From Buddleja alternifolia (lineage: Eukaryota; Streptophyta; Magnoliopsida; Lamiales; Scrophulariaceae), in contig CM033394.1 in the NCBI GenBank assembly GCA_019426215.1, positions 22,340,195 through 22,404,194 on the forward strand: a DNA stretch of 64,000 nt, in the 5' to 3' direction. Positions 42,682 through 53,308 of the stretch are shown here, in pieces. Position numbers and translations under genes: made by a program. Below the pieces are notes generated by a model. It made no database searches. It worked only from the letters and a program-made list of their open reading frames with translations, and had not been told where the DNA came from. The number at the start of each line of letters is the position of its first letter. The first letter of the stretch is position 1.

Positions 42682-43952
42682 TACGTGTCTTGGAGTAATC
42701 AGGGTTTTTCTGCGGGATAAAGAATATAGCGTCTTCGCGCTCTTTAGTGCTTAGTGCAATTTGCACTCCTTCTGGCAGATCAACTGCTGAAGTATAAGAG
42801 TTGTAGAAGTCAAAAATAAATGGCATCAGCGCTTGAGCTGCTTCTTGGTCCACTGGCCTGATCAGCGATATCATCTTGGCCACTTGAATGTTCTGTTTAC
42901 AAAAGAGCACAGGGTGAAGATTGTATCCTCGGAAGTCGCTCAGCCCTGAATAGTGGTTGAAAGTGATGTCCAACGCTTGTGCATTTTCTATCACTGCTCT
43001 TCTGTCTCTGTGGAGTTCAGCAAACTCAGCATGCTCATTTGCAACATTGACACAAATTTCACTCTTTGTCTTAGAAGAAGCAGTTGTTTACTAGTGGAGG
43101 CTTCTTCGTTCAAATGTGGAAAGATTCGCTGAACAACCGCTTGACGGGAGTGAAACACATAGCATCCGCCTTGACTAAATAAGGCTAGCTGTTGACGAAT
43201 GTAGCTCTCGATGGATTGCCTATAAATTGGCAGATCGCTAACATTTACCGTAATAAGCTGACACTGATGAAGTAAAAAGGTAGCAAACCCTCGGCTTCTG
43301 TATTCTATTCCAAATTCAAAAAGAAATAGATATCTCACGAGTTCTTCAAGGATATAGAAGTGTAAAACAAACTCTTCAGCCCATCTGGCTGTATCCATCA
43401 TCCATCGCTTACCAAGCTTGTCAGCTTTCTTCTGATCTTTTCTGGCAGCAAGGAATTTCTCAAAGCGTTCAGTTTCTTCACCATAGTGCTCAGCCCATAG
43501 TCTTGCAAGGTATTCTTGGGCTTCATCTTCTATCCACGAGTTGATAGGATTGGGATGCTCAGCAACTACTGGTCCTTTTCCTTTCTACAATCTGAGAGGT
43601 TTGGGGGATAGAGCGTTTAAGGAGAATGAACTACTTTGGGTAAAGCGGAGTATCCAATCCTGTTGAGGATTTCTTCGTCTGAATTCTTTGACCAATCATC
43701 CATATGGGGATTCTTGATGATGACTTTATTCTGTCGCAAAGGACAAAAGGACTCTTCAGAATGACCAGTGAAGTTAAAATGTTTCTCGTCAAATTCAGTC
43801 ATGTTGAACGCTGGTCGACGAATATACTCAAGTCGAGATTGGAGTGGCTCAAGATTGTAAAGACCTAGATCGGCGAATCTCTCGAAAAATTTAAACTTGT
43901 CAGAGTTGGAGAGATCAGTCCTATGGAGAGTATTTTGAAAATTGATCTCCAT
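42644..43952 (-). pseudogene. Additional ORF of SIRE-type element, middle part
   Basis: Three minus-strand pieces in different frames: 43617-43952 (FKFFERFADLGLYNLEPL), 42991-43583 (WAEEFVLHFYILEELVRYL, YIRQQLALFSQ) and 42644-42994 (LDITFNHYSGLSDFRGYN). The order parallels the additional ORF of the (+) element, where WAEAYVGHNYTFPELV and VRQQIERFLRQAL occur (57780-57990). They appear to be homologous but strongly diverged proteins. The N-terminal side is cut at 43953 by a CACTA element and continues at 45420. Confidence 0.65.
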
Positions 43953-43971
43953 TCACTACTACAGAAATGGC

Positions 43972-44175
43972 CTATTACAGCGGGTTTTTTTGGCCAATTA
44001 CAGCGGTTAAAAACCGCTGTAATAGACACCTACAACAACGGTCATTCTTATAGCCGATGTAATAGGTATACCCTATTAAAGCGGTTATACAAATAACTGT
44101 TGTTAAAAAAAATTAAAATTATTTTTTTCCGGGGCCTATTACAGCGGTTTTTTCCACAACCGCTGTAATAGGTAG
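43972..44175. repeat. CACTA left sub-terminal palindromes
   Basis: Repeats of (C/T)CTATTACAGCGGTT and its complement, for example TACAGCGGTTAAAAACCGCTGTA (as paired arms around 43995-44020) and a second hairpin around 44135-44172. Such arrays are transposase-binding regions in CACTA elements. Confidence 0.8.
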
Positions 44176-44225
44176 TGTTTTTTATTTTTTTAATTTTTAT
44201 TTTCATGTTTATAATTTTATCATGT

Positions 44226-44495
44226 CGAAATGACACGAAATTCGCACGGTCATAACGAAACGGCATTCTGAACAAAACGCAAACTTTGCGATCTCAGGAT
44301 TTTAGCCATCTGAGATCGTTTAAGGCCTCAAATTCGCGTTTTATTACAAAAATACCCTATTTTCGTAAAAAAAAAGCAAATTAGAGGCCTTAAACGATCT
44401 CAGATGGCTAAAATCCCGAGATCGCATGATGTCATTATGCGTTTTGTTTAGAATACCGTTTCTCTATGACCGTGTGAATTTTGTGTCATTCCGAT
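44226..44495. repeat. Long inverted repeat inside the CACTA element
   Basis: Left arm about 44226-44340 and right arm about 44377-44495 are near-complementary over about 115 bp, with a perfect 24-bp core around GATTTTAGCCATCTGAGATC. Each arm also has its own inner pair CGATCTCA/TGAGATCG. The loop is about 35 bp and AT-rich. Confidence 0.8.
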
Positions 44496-44524
44496 ACCGC
44501 AACATTTCAACCGAGAAATATTTT

Positions 44525-44880
44525 CGTAAATACACAAATATACATACACAAGTATACATACACCCATCAACAGATACACAAATATACATACACCCATCCA
44601 CACATACACAAATATACATACACCCCATCAACATATACACAAATATACATACACCAATCCACATATACACAAATATACATACACCCATCAACATATACAC
44701 AAATATACACACACCCATCCACATATACACAAATATACATACACCCGCACATACACAAATACACACATATACACAAAATAAATACACCCACACATACACA
44801 AATATACATACACCCACACATATACACATAGACAAATATACGTACACCCACACATATACACATATACAAATATACATATA
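44525..44880. repeat. Minisatellite, about 30-bp unit
   Basis: Tandem units of the type ACACAAATATACATACACCC plus CATCCACATAT, repeated about eleven times with small changes. It is low-complexity in all frames, so the long open frames across it are artefacts of the repeat. Confidence 0.85.
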
Positions 44881-44884
44881 CATA

Positions 44885-45060
44885 TATATATAGAGAGAGG
44901 GAAAAAGAGAGAAAGAGAAGAAGCTTACGATCGTGGTGGTGGTGGTGGTGGCGGCAGCGGCGGTGGTGCCGAGCTTTTGAGGGGGATCGAGAGAGAGAGA
45001 GACCGAGAGTAGAGAGAGAGAAAAGCTTAAATGGGTTTTAAATTTTGAGAGTCAGAGAGA
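44885..45060. repeat. GA-rich and GGT-repeat tract
   Basis: GAGAGAGGG and GAGAGAAAGAG runs surround a GGTGGTGGTGGTGGTGG stretch (about 44934-44970). Simple sequence inside the CACTA element; no gene seen. Confidence 0.7.
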
Positions 45061-45097
45061 GAAGTCGGAAGATAAAAGTGTTTCAAATTTTTTTGTT

Positions 45098-45395
45098 TTG
45101 GCCTATTACAGCGGTTCTTATAAGAACCGCTGTTATAGGGTACACCTATTACAGCGGTTCACATAAGAACCGCTGTAATAGGTATTTTAAACTTTTTTTA
45201 TATTTTTTTTTGTGACTGCCTTTTACAGCGGTTCAGTAGAGAACCGCGGTAAAAGGCCTATTACAGCGGTTCATGAAAGAATTGCTGTAATAGGTGCCGC
45301 GTTTTACCTATTACAGCGGTTCTTTCACTAACCGCTATAATAACCCCCTTTGTTCAGTAGTTTTTCGAAAAATTGCTGTAATTGGGGCACTATAA
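45098..45395. repeat. CACTA right sub-terminal palindromes
   Basis: Five consecutive hairpins, each CCTATTACAGCGGTT, a short loop, then the complement (around 45102, 45141, 45218, 45258 and 45306), mirroring the left end. Confidence 0.85.
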
Positions 45396-45419
45396 TAGGC
45401 TCTTTTTGTACTAGTGATT

Positions 45420-45742
45420 TCGACTAACTGTCTAGTGTCAAGCTCTCTAGCGGCATAGTAGAACTCAATGTCTGCATTGTATCTGCGAGGAAAAAAGTCT
45501 ATGACACGGGGAGGAGATCCGGTTGGAGTGGGAAGGAAGGCAATAAATTCTGTTGGGATAGGGGCCACTTCTATCAACTGCTCAGCGGGAACTCCGTCGC
45601 TTCACTGACTGGTGATGTGTCAGCGTCAGGAAAGACATGGGCTACTTCCTTAGCGATATCCAAAACTGCTTCCATATCCACATCCAATTCAACAAGAATC
45701 TCGAAAGGTAAAGGTGCATCAGCGTCTGGTGCATCTTAAGTT
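45420..45742 (-). pseudogene. Additional ORF of SIRE-type element, upstream part
   Basis: The minus-strand frame includes IEVAPIPTEFIAF, LPTPTGSPP and FYYAARELDTRQLVE, and further upstream, after a frameshift, LVELDVDMEAVLDIAKEV. The PTPTG region matches the ORF fragments in the SIRE-type array (15684-15884, 20826-21071). Reading passes directly into 43952 if the CACTA element and one ATT are removed. The sequence ends abruptly at about 45742, where a plus-strand pol remnant begins. Confidence 0.65.
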
Positions 45743-46140
45743 GATACATGTAAGAACAATTTGAAATGAGCATGATGGGTGAATTAACTTTCTTCTTAGG
45801 ATTACAAGTTAAACGACTCCCTAATGGGATATTTATTAACCATGCTAAGTATACACGAGATATGATTAAGAAATTTGGTATGGAAAATGCATCACCTTCA
45901 AAAATTCCAATGAGGTAAACGCTTAAGTTAGATAAAGATGAAAGAGGGAAGAATGTTGATATCACTAATTATAGAGGTATTATTGGATCACTTCTTTATC
46001 TTACTCCTAGTAGATCTGATATTATATTTTTGGTATGCATGTGTGCACGCTTTCAAGCTGATCCTAAAGAGTCATAGTTAAGTGCTGCCAAGAGAATCCT
46101 TAAGTACCTAAATGGCACACAAAATGTGGGCTTATAGTAT
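45743..46140 (+). pseudogene. pol: SIRE-type RT C-terminal remnant
   Basis: Plus-strand sequence matching 54146-54525 of the more complete element, from the EQFEMSIMGEL segment through QVKxLPNGIF, MIKKFGMENAS and the GIIGSLLYLT region to LKYLxGTQN. RNase H is then deleted and the sequence jumps to the equivalent of about 55235. It probably belongs to the (+) element whose LTR starts at 38700. Confidence 0.8.
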
Positions 46141-46779
46141 TTATTTAACGCATGATGTGTTAGATGCTCAAACATTAAAATGAATTTAATCTCAAGCGTC
46201 AACATAAATCTTACAAAGCAGTATATGTTAAGCGTTGAATACATTCCCTTCAACACTTAATATAAACCTTTTATAAAATTCATGCATTGCTTTTGAATCA
46301 CTAGTGACGTGATGGATAGACTCAAAGATTAATTTTGAGCATTTTCCACACGCCCCTATCACATCAAACTGGCGGGTAAATTAAGTAAAAAATTCAAAAT
46401 GACGGTTCAGAGTAAGTACGTGTATGTATACGTGTCAGTCTACTATGAGCGCGTGAAAAATACTCTGAAAATTCCAATTTTTTTTAAGATTTTCACTCGG
46501 ACGTCAAAGCTTTATAAATGGGAGTTACCAAATGTAAATTCCCTCTCTTACCAAAAACTCGCGTCCGCAGTGAAAAACATTTATGGCTGCGATTCAATAA
46601 CTTTGCACATGGCATAATCTTAATGGGATGAGAGAAACACAATTTTCAACTGTGTCATTTAAAACAAATTTTTGCAGAAAAATTATTCACTTTTTACTCA
46701 AGCTATTTGCAAAATTACCTTTTTTCTCTCTCTATCTCTTTCAAAGCAAATCTCAGTTCATCTCTTTCAAAACACTCAA
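46141..46779 (+). other. Spacer between pol remnant and additional ORF
   Basis: Non-coding, parallel to 55235-55846 of the inner element: AAGCGTC-type words, TAAGCGTTGAAT, ACTGGCGGGTAA and a TC-rich stretch just before the ORF. It may serve as an internal leader or promoter for the additional ORF; the sequence does not prove it. Confidence 0.6.
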
Positions 46780-48054
46780 ATGGCACCCAATAAATCCGTG
46801 AGCACAGCTAAAGACACCATCAAGGTCACTAAAGACCTTCTGGTGGATTGGAAATTTCTTTACGAACAGAATCAGATCAATATGACGGACATGATGGACT
46901 CTGTTGCCAAGGCTGCGCTTCAGACATTCTTGACGAAGTATTCTTATTTGTTTGCTCCTGAGATTGATACAGTCTGGAGAACTGCCAAGATTTCAGAGGA
47001 CAAGAACTCTATTTCTTGTCTCTTTTCTCCCTCCAAGAAAGAGTCTCAGAAAGAATTTATCCTTTCTGCTTCTTCCATTACAAAAAACTTCAAACTACCG
47101 AATAAGGGTGAGGCATTGGAGTCTATCACTTCTGAACAAATTCAAGAAGCGTGGTCAACAATGAGTGCATATGATAATATACCATACAAACAGCACTTCG
47201 AGAAGAAAATATTGTGCCCAAGTTAGACTTCTTGCTGATTTCTGCAGCAAGATTGTAGAATGCAGGGTGGGAAGCTTTCATAAGGTCAACCCGATGCAGT
47301 TTCAAATGATGACGGCCATACTCCTGGATATCAAGTTCAACTGGAGTGAGTATATGTTTGATCGGTTCAGGGATTGTTTATCAACAACGAACAAGCCCTA
47401 TGGCATTAATTTGAGTGATATGCTATTCAGAGCAGAGTGTGTTCACTCTTATGTGCTCCCTTTGGCCAAGGCCAAGATGCTAGGGAAGAGGATTTTGAAG
47501 AATCTTCACCATCCTCCCCTAGTTGGCGGTGCTGCGAGACCACTATCTGAGCGCCAAGTGGTACGCAAAGCATCCGATGAGGAAGCTGAGCGTCCTGCTC
47601 CCGTAGAAGCCATGAAGCATCCAGGTGAGCAGAAAAAGAGGGCTCTTCGCAAGCCCAAGGCTACAGTTGTTCCTTCCCCACCAAAGGATGTGGATGGGGA
47701 AGAAACAAATGAGGATGCAGAGGATAAGATTTTGTTAGTCAAGAGACGAAAATTGGTTGCAGTTAGCAAGAAAATAAACTTTGAAGAAGAAACAGCTGCT
47801 CCTCCAGTTTAAATGCTCAAAATTAAAGGTGTAAACGTGAAAAAAATCTTCAAGCGTCCCAGGACAGGCAAGCGTCAACCTGTCCCAGCTCCTGAAGAGC
47901 CTTAGAATGTTGAGCCAAGCACTCAAGAAGCTCTTGTGATTGAGACAAATTCTCAGGGTAAGTTTATTTCTTCCCACAACATTTCTTTTCCTACATCTGT
48001 AGAAGATCCTGATCTTGTGCTACAGTTGTTGTTCCAGTTGCTGATCAAGCACGC
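46780..48054 (+). pseudogene. Additional ORF of outer (+) SIRE-type element, N-terminal part
   Basis: ATG at 46780 (MAPNKSVSTAKDTIK) opens a frame with DWKFLYEQNQINMTDMMD and LTKYSYLF. It shifts frame near 47210 and continues to 47812 with VECRVGSFHKV, FNWSEYMFDRF and GGAARPLSERQV, then a Lys/Arg/Pro-rich segment (KKRALRKPKA) and LLVKRRKL. It shifts again (47813-48054) and is cut by the inner LTR at 48055. It is close to the copy at 55847 and complements its deletion around 56095. Function unknown; basic clusters suggest a nuclear protein. Confidence 0.7.
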
Positions 48055-49588
48055 TGTTAGGAATTTCATGTTAGATGTTTTGATGATGACAATGAGGATT
48101 ACTTGTTCGATCCCAAAATATGTAAGTTTGATTTTCATAGAAATCATGTATAAGCTTTGAAGCGATAGAATTGTAATAAGCATTGTTTTATTTTTATTCT
48201 AGAGTGTTAGGCTAAGTATTCTTAGACTGAGCATCTGATAATTTCTGAGTGAGTTTATCAGTAGTCAAGTTTGAAGACTCAAGCGCCTGATGTCTAAATG
48301 AAGATAAAGTTTCCAAGAGTCCAACATGACCAGCTATATCAAGCGTCACTTATAGGACAAAAGTAATTCAAAGATGAATGAGCGTCCATCAATGATGGAT
48401 TTCACCTGAATTTATTTCTAAGTCCAGGAGGAGTTTAATGCAAATATTCTCAGTGCATTAAGTGTCAACGGTCATTTAATTCAAATGCATTAAATGCTGA
48501 TAAGAGCATTAAATGTGATAAGCGTTTTCGGACGTACAGAAAAACCACCCTATTGGACTGTCAACTATTCACAGACTGCAGCACCAACTTTTGTGCAGCA
48601 GATTTTCAGGAAAAAGGACAAAAGTTGTTCACTCATGGAAGTGAGAGACACGCGTCTGTGCATGTGACAAACAGACACTTTTTCCAAGAATGCCTATAAA
48701 TAGGACTTCAACAACAAGCTAAAATAATCGATCAAATCCAAGCCAAATTGCTGTTGCATTGAAGTCTCATTCTTTAAACTTTCAGAAAAGCTAGAACATT
48801 TAAAGCAAAACATTCTCTTTGTTTTTCTTCAATTCCTGAGACAGTCGACCAAATATCTCAAACATTCTTTTCGGAGAAACCTGCATTACCATTGAGATAT
48901 TCCCAGTTGTTTGAACTTCATCAAAATGAAACAAACCTTTTTAGAAAAACCTCATCCAAGGCTCGCGATTTGTGTGAAGTCAAAGTTGGATATTTGTGTT
49001 ATTGCTGAGTGAAAGAAGCAAGAGGATAGAAGTGATTTGGAGCAAAAATCTGTGTGATCAAGGAGCTCAAGTCATAGACATCCATCTCTCCCTAATTTGT
49101 AGAAGACTCTGTGTGATTCTTTGAGAATCATTTTAGTGGATTTCCTCCAACTGATCAAGGAGAAGAAGGACGTAGTTGGGATTACATCACCCAACGAACC
49201 TTACAAATATTATGTTATTTACTTTACAGTCAATTTACTTATTATCATATCATTGCATAAATTGATAAAGTAAAACACAATCAAAAGCTGAGCAACTAAG
49301 AAATACCTTCTGTGACGCTAAAGCTTTCAAAAGAGAAAACTCAAAAATCATTCCGCTGTGCTAACACTAATTAAAGAACTAAACGCTTAAACCTATCTGG
49401 TTATAGTATTCAAGTCTTAAAGTCTAAGTTAACTTTCTAAAAACAGTCTTCATTAGACGCTCAAGTCAAGCGTCTACTTTTCAAGCGTCCAACAAATTTT
49501 AATACGAATCTTTTTGAAGTCGAAAAAGACTTAAGGGTCTATTCAAGCCCCCTTTCTAGACCCTTTCGTATGCCACTTGGGACCAACA
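48055..49588 (+). repeat. SIRE-type 5' LTR (inner element)
   Basis: Starts TGTTAGGAATTTCATG and ends GGGACCAACA, 1534 bp, with the primer site two bases after. The five bases before it are CACGC. TATA box at 48695-48702. It contains many AAGCG(T/C)-type words, clustered at its 3' end (about 49455-49490). Confidence 0.92.
48695..48702 (+). promoter_or_regulatory. Putative TATA box, inner SIRE-type LTR
   Basis: TATAAATA in GCCTATAAATAGGAC, the likely core promoter; conserved at 39317-39324 and 58780-58787. Confidence 0.7.
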
Positions 49589-49590
49589 AG

Positions 49591-49606
49591 TGGTATCAGA
49601 GCGGTT
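49591..49606 (+). promoter_or_regulatory. Primer binding site, inner SIRE-type element
   Basis: TGGTATCAGAGCGGTT, initiator-Met type, two bases after the LTR. Confidence 0.88.
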
Positions 49607-49685
49607 AAAGTTGAAATTTTAAAATTTCTAAGCATAACAGCTTGTTTGGATCCTCTTTCATATTTAATTGCTTCAAATTTTCTTT

Positions 49686-51783
49686 ATGGCATTTGCAAAA
49701 GTTCCCAAACTGACTGATTCAAACTATGACACATGGAAAGTCAATGCATTTACATATCTCTGTTCATGTGAAGACACTCCGAATGGTTACGTGGAAAAGC
49801 CAAAACTAGAATGGTCTCCAGATGAGCGTCGAAGAGCAAATTTAGACAACGTTGGTCGTAATGCTCTATATACAGCTATCGGTGATAGTGACAACTTATT
49901 CAACAAGATTAAGTCATGCAACACTACTAAGGAAATCTGGGATAAGTTAGCCATAATCCGTGGTGGTTCAGCTCAGATTAAAGAGGACAAGCTTTCCATT
50001 GCTAAGGAAAATTTTAACAGTTTCAAGATGTTGCCCAATGAGATTTTAGAACAATTGGATATTAAATTCACAGCCCTTACTACAGAACTAACATCCTTGG
50101 GTATGGATCTACAAAATCGGGAAATGGTGGTCAAAATTTTTAGAAGTCTACCTAGTAGATTTTTGATGAAAAGAACAACGATGAGAGAATCGAACAATTT
50201 GGATAATTTAATGCCAGAAGACTCCTTTTCAGAGCTCAAAGCATTTGAATTTGAGTTGAATTCAACTAGTGATGCAGTGAGCAATTCAGTGATTGAGTCT
50301 GCAGCGCTCATAGCATCAATCAAGGGTAAATCGAGTAATAAAAGAAAAGCTTCAGATATTAGTGAGGATGATGAACCAGCGCTTCTGAATAGATTCAGAA
50401 AATTCTTGAGATATGAAAAGAAAGGAAATAGTCCTAAGCATCAAGGACAAAATTCATATCAAGCACCTGCTCCAATACATCAACAGTATCAAGCGCCTCA
50501 ACATTCTGCACCTTCTCCTTCAGCACTGATTCAGTACCAAGCGTCTAATCAGCAGAATCTTTCATCTCCAGTGGTCTCAAAACCACACAATGCAAGGTTA
50601 ACAAATGAACAAAAGATGAAAACTAATCTTTGTTATAATTACAGGAAACCAAGGCACTACCAAGTAAATTATCCTTATCCAAATGTATCCAAGCCCTCAA
50701 GGCAGGATTACGTGGATAGAAACCAATTCAAGAGCAACCTTCGTCAACAAGGTTTGCTAGCGGAATCAGAACCAGTATTCACACCTAAAGATTTGGAATC
50801 ATCAGAAGAAAGTAGTGATGATGATGAGTCAGTGGATGACTCAGCGTTATTTGTCTCATGGACAGAGATGTTGAAGCGTCCCCTGAGGAAAACACTGAAT
50901 TATCTCTTCCTCTTTCTTATGAAAAATTACTGGACAAAGTTAAAGAATATTAAAATGAATGTCAAGATGCTGCCACTATATATCAAAATCACTTCATCGC
51001 ACACAAGTGATAAAGTGACGCCAGAGTTTCGAGTTCAGCAACAATGCATTGAGAAGAACCAATGACTAGAGAGTGAAATAATCCAGTTGAAAAGTGATCT
51101 TAATATAATAGTCAAGAGAGAAGCTGAGCTGATTGCTAGACTTGCTAAATCAGAACAGCTCGTCTCATCATTGTCTAAAGCGTTAAGAAAGCTAGGCAAT
51201 GTGACTGAGGTAACAAGGTTATTTGGTGAAAAGACCGGTTTAGGATGCAATAAATTCGGTAAACAACTAAATAAATCTAAAGTTACGGCAAACAACAAAG
51301 GAAAGGATGTTTTCTTTGTTGAGAAAGGTTCACAAGGTCAAACACAAAATGAAACGAGCGACAATGGTACGAGGCCAAATGAGAAAGCCAAAACTGACTC
51401 AAACAAGGGGAAGGCAAAGACAAATGATTCACAAAGTTGGGTTCAGCCTAATGCTCAAAAGTCTAAGGATAAACTTGACCATTGTGAATCAAGCGCTAAG
51501 CGTCCGGCACCAAAAGTGCAACCCAAGCCAGCGTCAATATCCCAGGCGGTCTAGATCATATTATCGCTACTATGATAATTATGATTATGACTATGATTAT
51601 AATTACTATAATGATCAAGGATATTATTATACACCCAAAAAGCACACACAACACAATGTGAAACCCAAGAAGGTCAGTATTCCAACAATGAAGACTAGGC
51701 AAATATGGGTTCCAAAAGTTCTAATTCAACCTAACAATGCTACTAATGGTGAAGGACCCAAGCAACAATGGGTACCTAAATAG
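49686..51783 (+). pseudogene. gag: SIRE-type gag
   Basis: ATG at 49686 (MAFAKVPKLTDSNYDTWKV) is the natural start. The UBN2-type capsid region has VGRNALYTAIGDSD, EIWDKL, MVVKIFRSLPSRFL and FSELKAFEFEL. A linker rich in Gln, Pro and Ser follows. The zinc knuckle (CYNYRKPRHYQVNYP) has lost two of its cysteines. A single in-frame TGA lies at 51063-51065, after which a coiled-coil-like region (51087-51250) continues in the same frame. A frameshift near 51540 leads into a Tyr/Asp-rich tail (YYDQGYYY-like), IWVPKV and QQWVPK, which ends at 51783. Gag of this length with such a tail is usual for the lineage. Confidence 0.88.
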
Positions 51784-51808
51784 AAATAGAACTTTCCTTT
51801 GATGTCAG

Positions 51809-53308
51809 GTACCTAGAGCTAAAGCCGATACATCTATTTGGTACTTCGATAGTGGATCATCAAGGCACATGACTGGTTCCAAGGATTTTTTGATCAACTA
51901 TCGAGCTGCCAATGGTCCTCAGGTTGTATTTGGTGACAACTCTAAAGGTAAAACCGAAGGTATAGGTACTTTGCATAGGGGGAACATCATGATAAGTGAT
52001 GTTTATTATGTTGCAGGTCTGAAGCACAATTTATTAAGCATAAGTAAATTTTGTGATAAAGGCTTTGATGTCATATTCTCAAGAGACTGTTGCTATATAA
52101 ATGATGCTAAGACTAAGTCTACTAAATTGAAAAGTAAAAGAACAAACAACGTATATTTAGTAGATTGGGGTTCAAGACTTGACAACAATCAAACATGCTT
52201 TGTTGCTAAAAATGAATCTAAAACAGGTCGGTTATGGCATAGAAAAATGAATCACCTCAACTTTAAGACAATCTCTCCGCTTATAAATCTAAATCTTGTA
52301 GAGAGATTACCAAAAGAACCATTTCACAAGGATCGCCTTTGTGACGCTTGTCAAATGGGAAAACAAGTTAAATCATCTTTCAAGAGAAAACCTCATCTAT
52401 CTACTTCTAGAATACTTGAACTACTTCACGTGGATCTGTTTGGACCTATTCAAACGATCAGTGTGAGCGGTAAAAAGTATACTTTGGTGATAGTAGATGA
52501 TTTCTCTCAATTTACTAGGGTGGAATTTGTTTCATCTAAAGATGAGACATATGACAAGTTAACAACGCTTATTCGGCAACTTCAAACATTGAAAAACATT
52601 AAGGTTGCAAGAATAAGAAGCGATCACGGTACTGAGTTTACTAACAAGATTGTTGAGAAGTTTTGTGCAGAGAAAGGAATACATCATGAGTATTCAGCTG
52701 CCAGAACTCCCCAACAGAATGGTGATGCTGAGCGCCGGAACAGAACGCTCAAGGAAGCTGCTAGGACAATGTTAGCAGAGTCCATGCTCGCTCCTAGGTT
52801 TTGGGCCGAAGCAATTAACACTGCTTGTTACACTTAAAACCGTTGCATGATCAACAAACAGCATGGGAAAACTCCATATGAACTATGGAAGGGACGTAAG
52901 CCAAATGTTTCATACTTTCACGTCTTTGGTTCTAAATGTTTTATTCTTCACAATGGATCCCAAAGCCTAAAGACATTTGATCCTAAAGCGGATGGGGGAA
53001 TCTTTCTAGGCTACGCCAAGAATGGAAAGAATTTTCGCATCCTAAACAAGATCAAATCGAAGGTTAAGGAATCTATTCATGTTGTTTTTGATGATGCTAA
53101 CCAAGAACCGAGTGAGGTTAATATAAATGATGTAGGAGTTGAAGATCTATGTCATCAAGTGTCTAAAATTACCATTGATGAAGATAGTGACGACGATGAT
53201 GAGATCTCAGAGCCACCTCTTAAGATTACTCGTGAGGATAGTTTGGATAACAATGTAAGATTTGAGGATGTCATGAAGAGAGTTATCATCAAGAGCAAAC
53301 AAGGATAA
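51809..53308 (+). pseudogene. pol: SIRE-type protease and integrase
   Basis: Frame from 51809 with TSIWYFDSGSSRHMTG (intact protease site), LKHNLLSISKFCDKGF, LWHRKMNHLNF plus CDACQMGK (zinc-binding GAG-pre-integrase), and the integrase core LHVDLFGPI, IRSDHGTEF and EKFCAEKGIHHEYS, so all three catalytic residues are kept. A single nonsense codon TAA at 52835-52837 replaces the Gln expected in CYTQNR. The same frame continues from 52838 with KTPYELWKGRKPN and an acidic linker to 53308. Apart from the stop and the shift after it, this is a well-preserved enzyme. Confidence 0.9.

Larger units (their letters stand above)
43954..45416. mobile_element. Non-autonomous CACTA (En/Spm) DNA transposon
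   Basis: Terminal inverted repeats CACTACTACAGAAATGG and, at the right end on the minus strand, CACTAGTACAAAAAGAG match over about 22 of 27 bases. The insertion is flanked by the 3-bp duplication ATT (43951-43953 and 45417-45419), the hallmark of this superfamily. Sub-terminal regions hold at least eight copies of CCTATTACAGCGGTT, several as perfect hairpins. At 1463 bp it has no transposase frame. It splits the additional ORF of a (-) SIRE-type element, which continues on both sides. Confidence 0.93.

Noticed and set aside
44525..44880. CRISPR-like regular repeats
   Set aside because: Units of about 30 bp are contiguous without unique spacers and lie inside a plant transposon.
44426..44893. 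Long open frames on both strands (up to 155 codons) rich in Thr, His, Tyr or Val, Cys, Tyr
   Set aside because: They are translations of the 30-bp minisatellite in the CACTA element; no stop codon arises because the unit lacks one in those frames.
51780..51812. Intron between gag tail and protease (AG/GTACCT context)
   Set aside because: A simple stop plus frameshift explains the break; no branch site or matching donor was seen.
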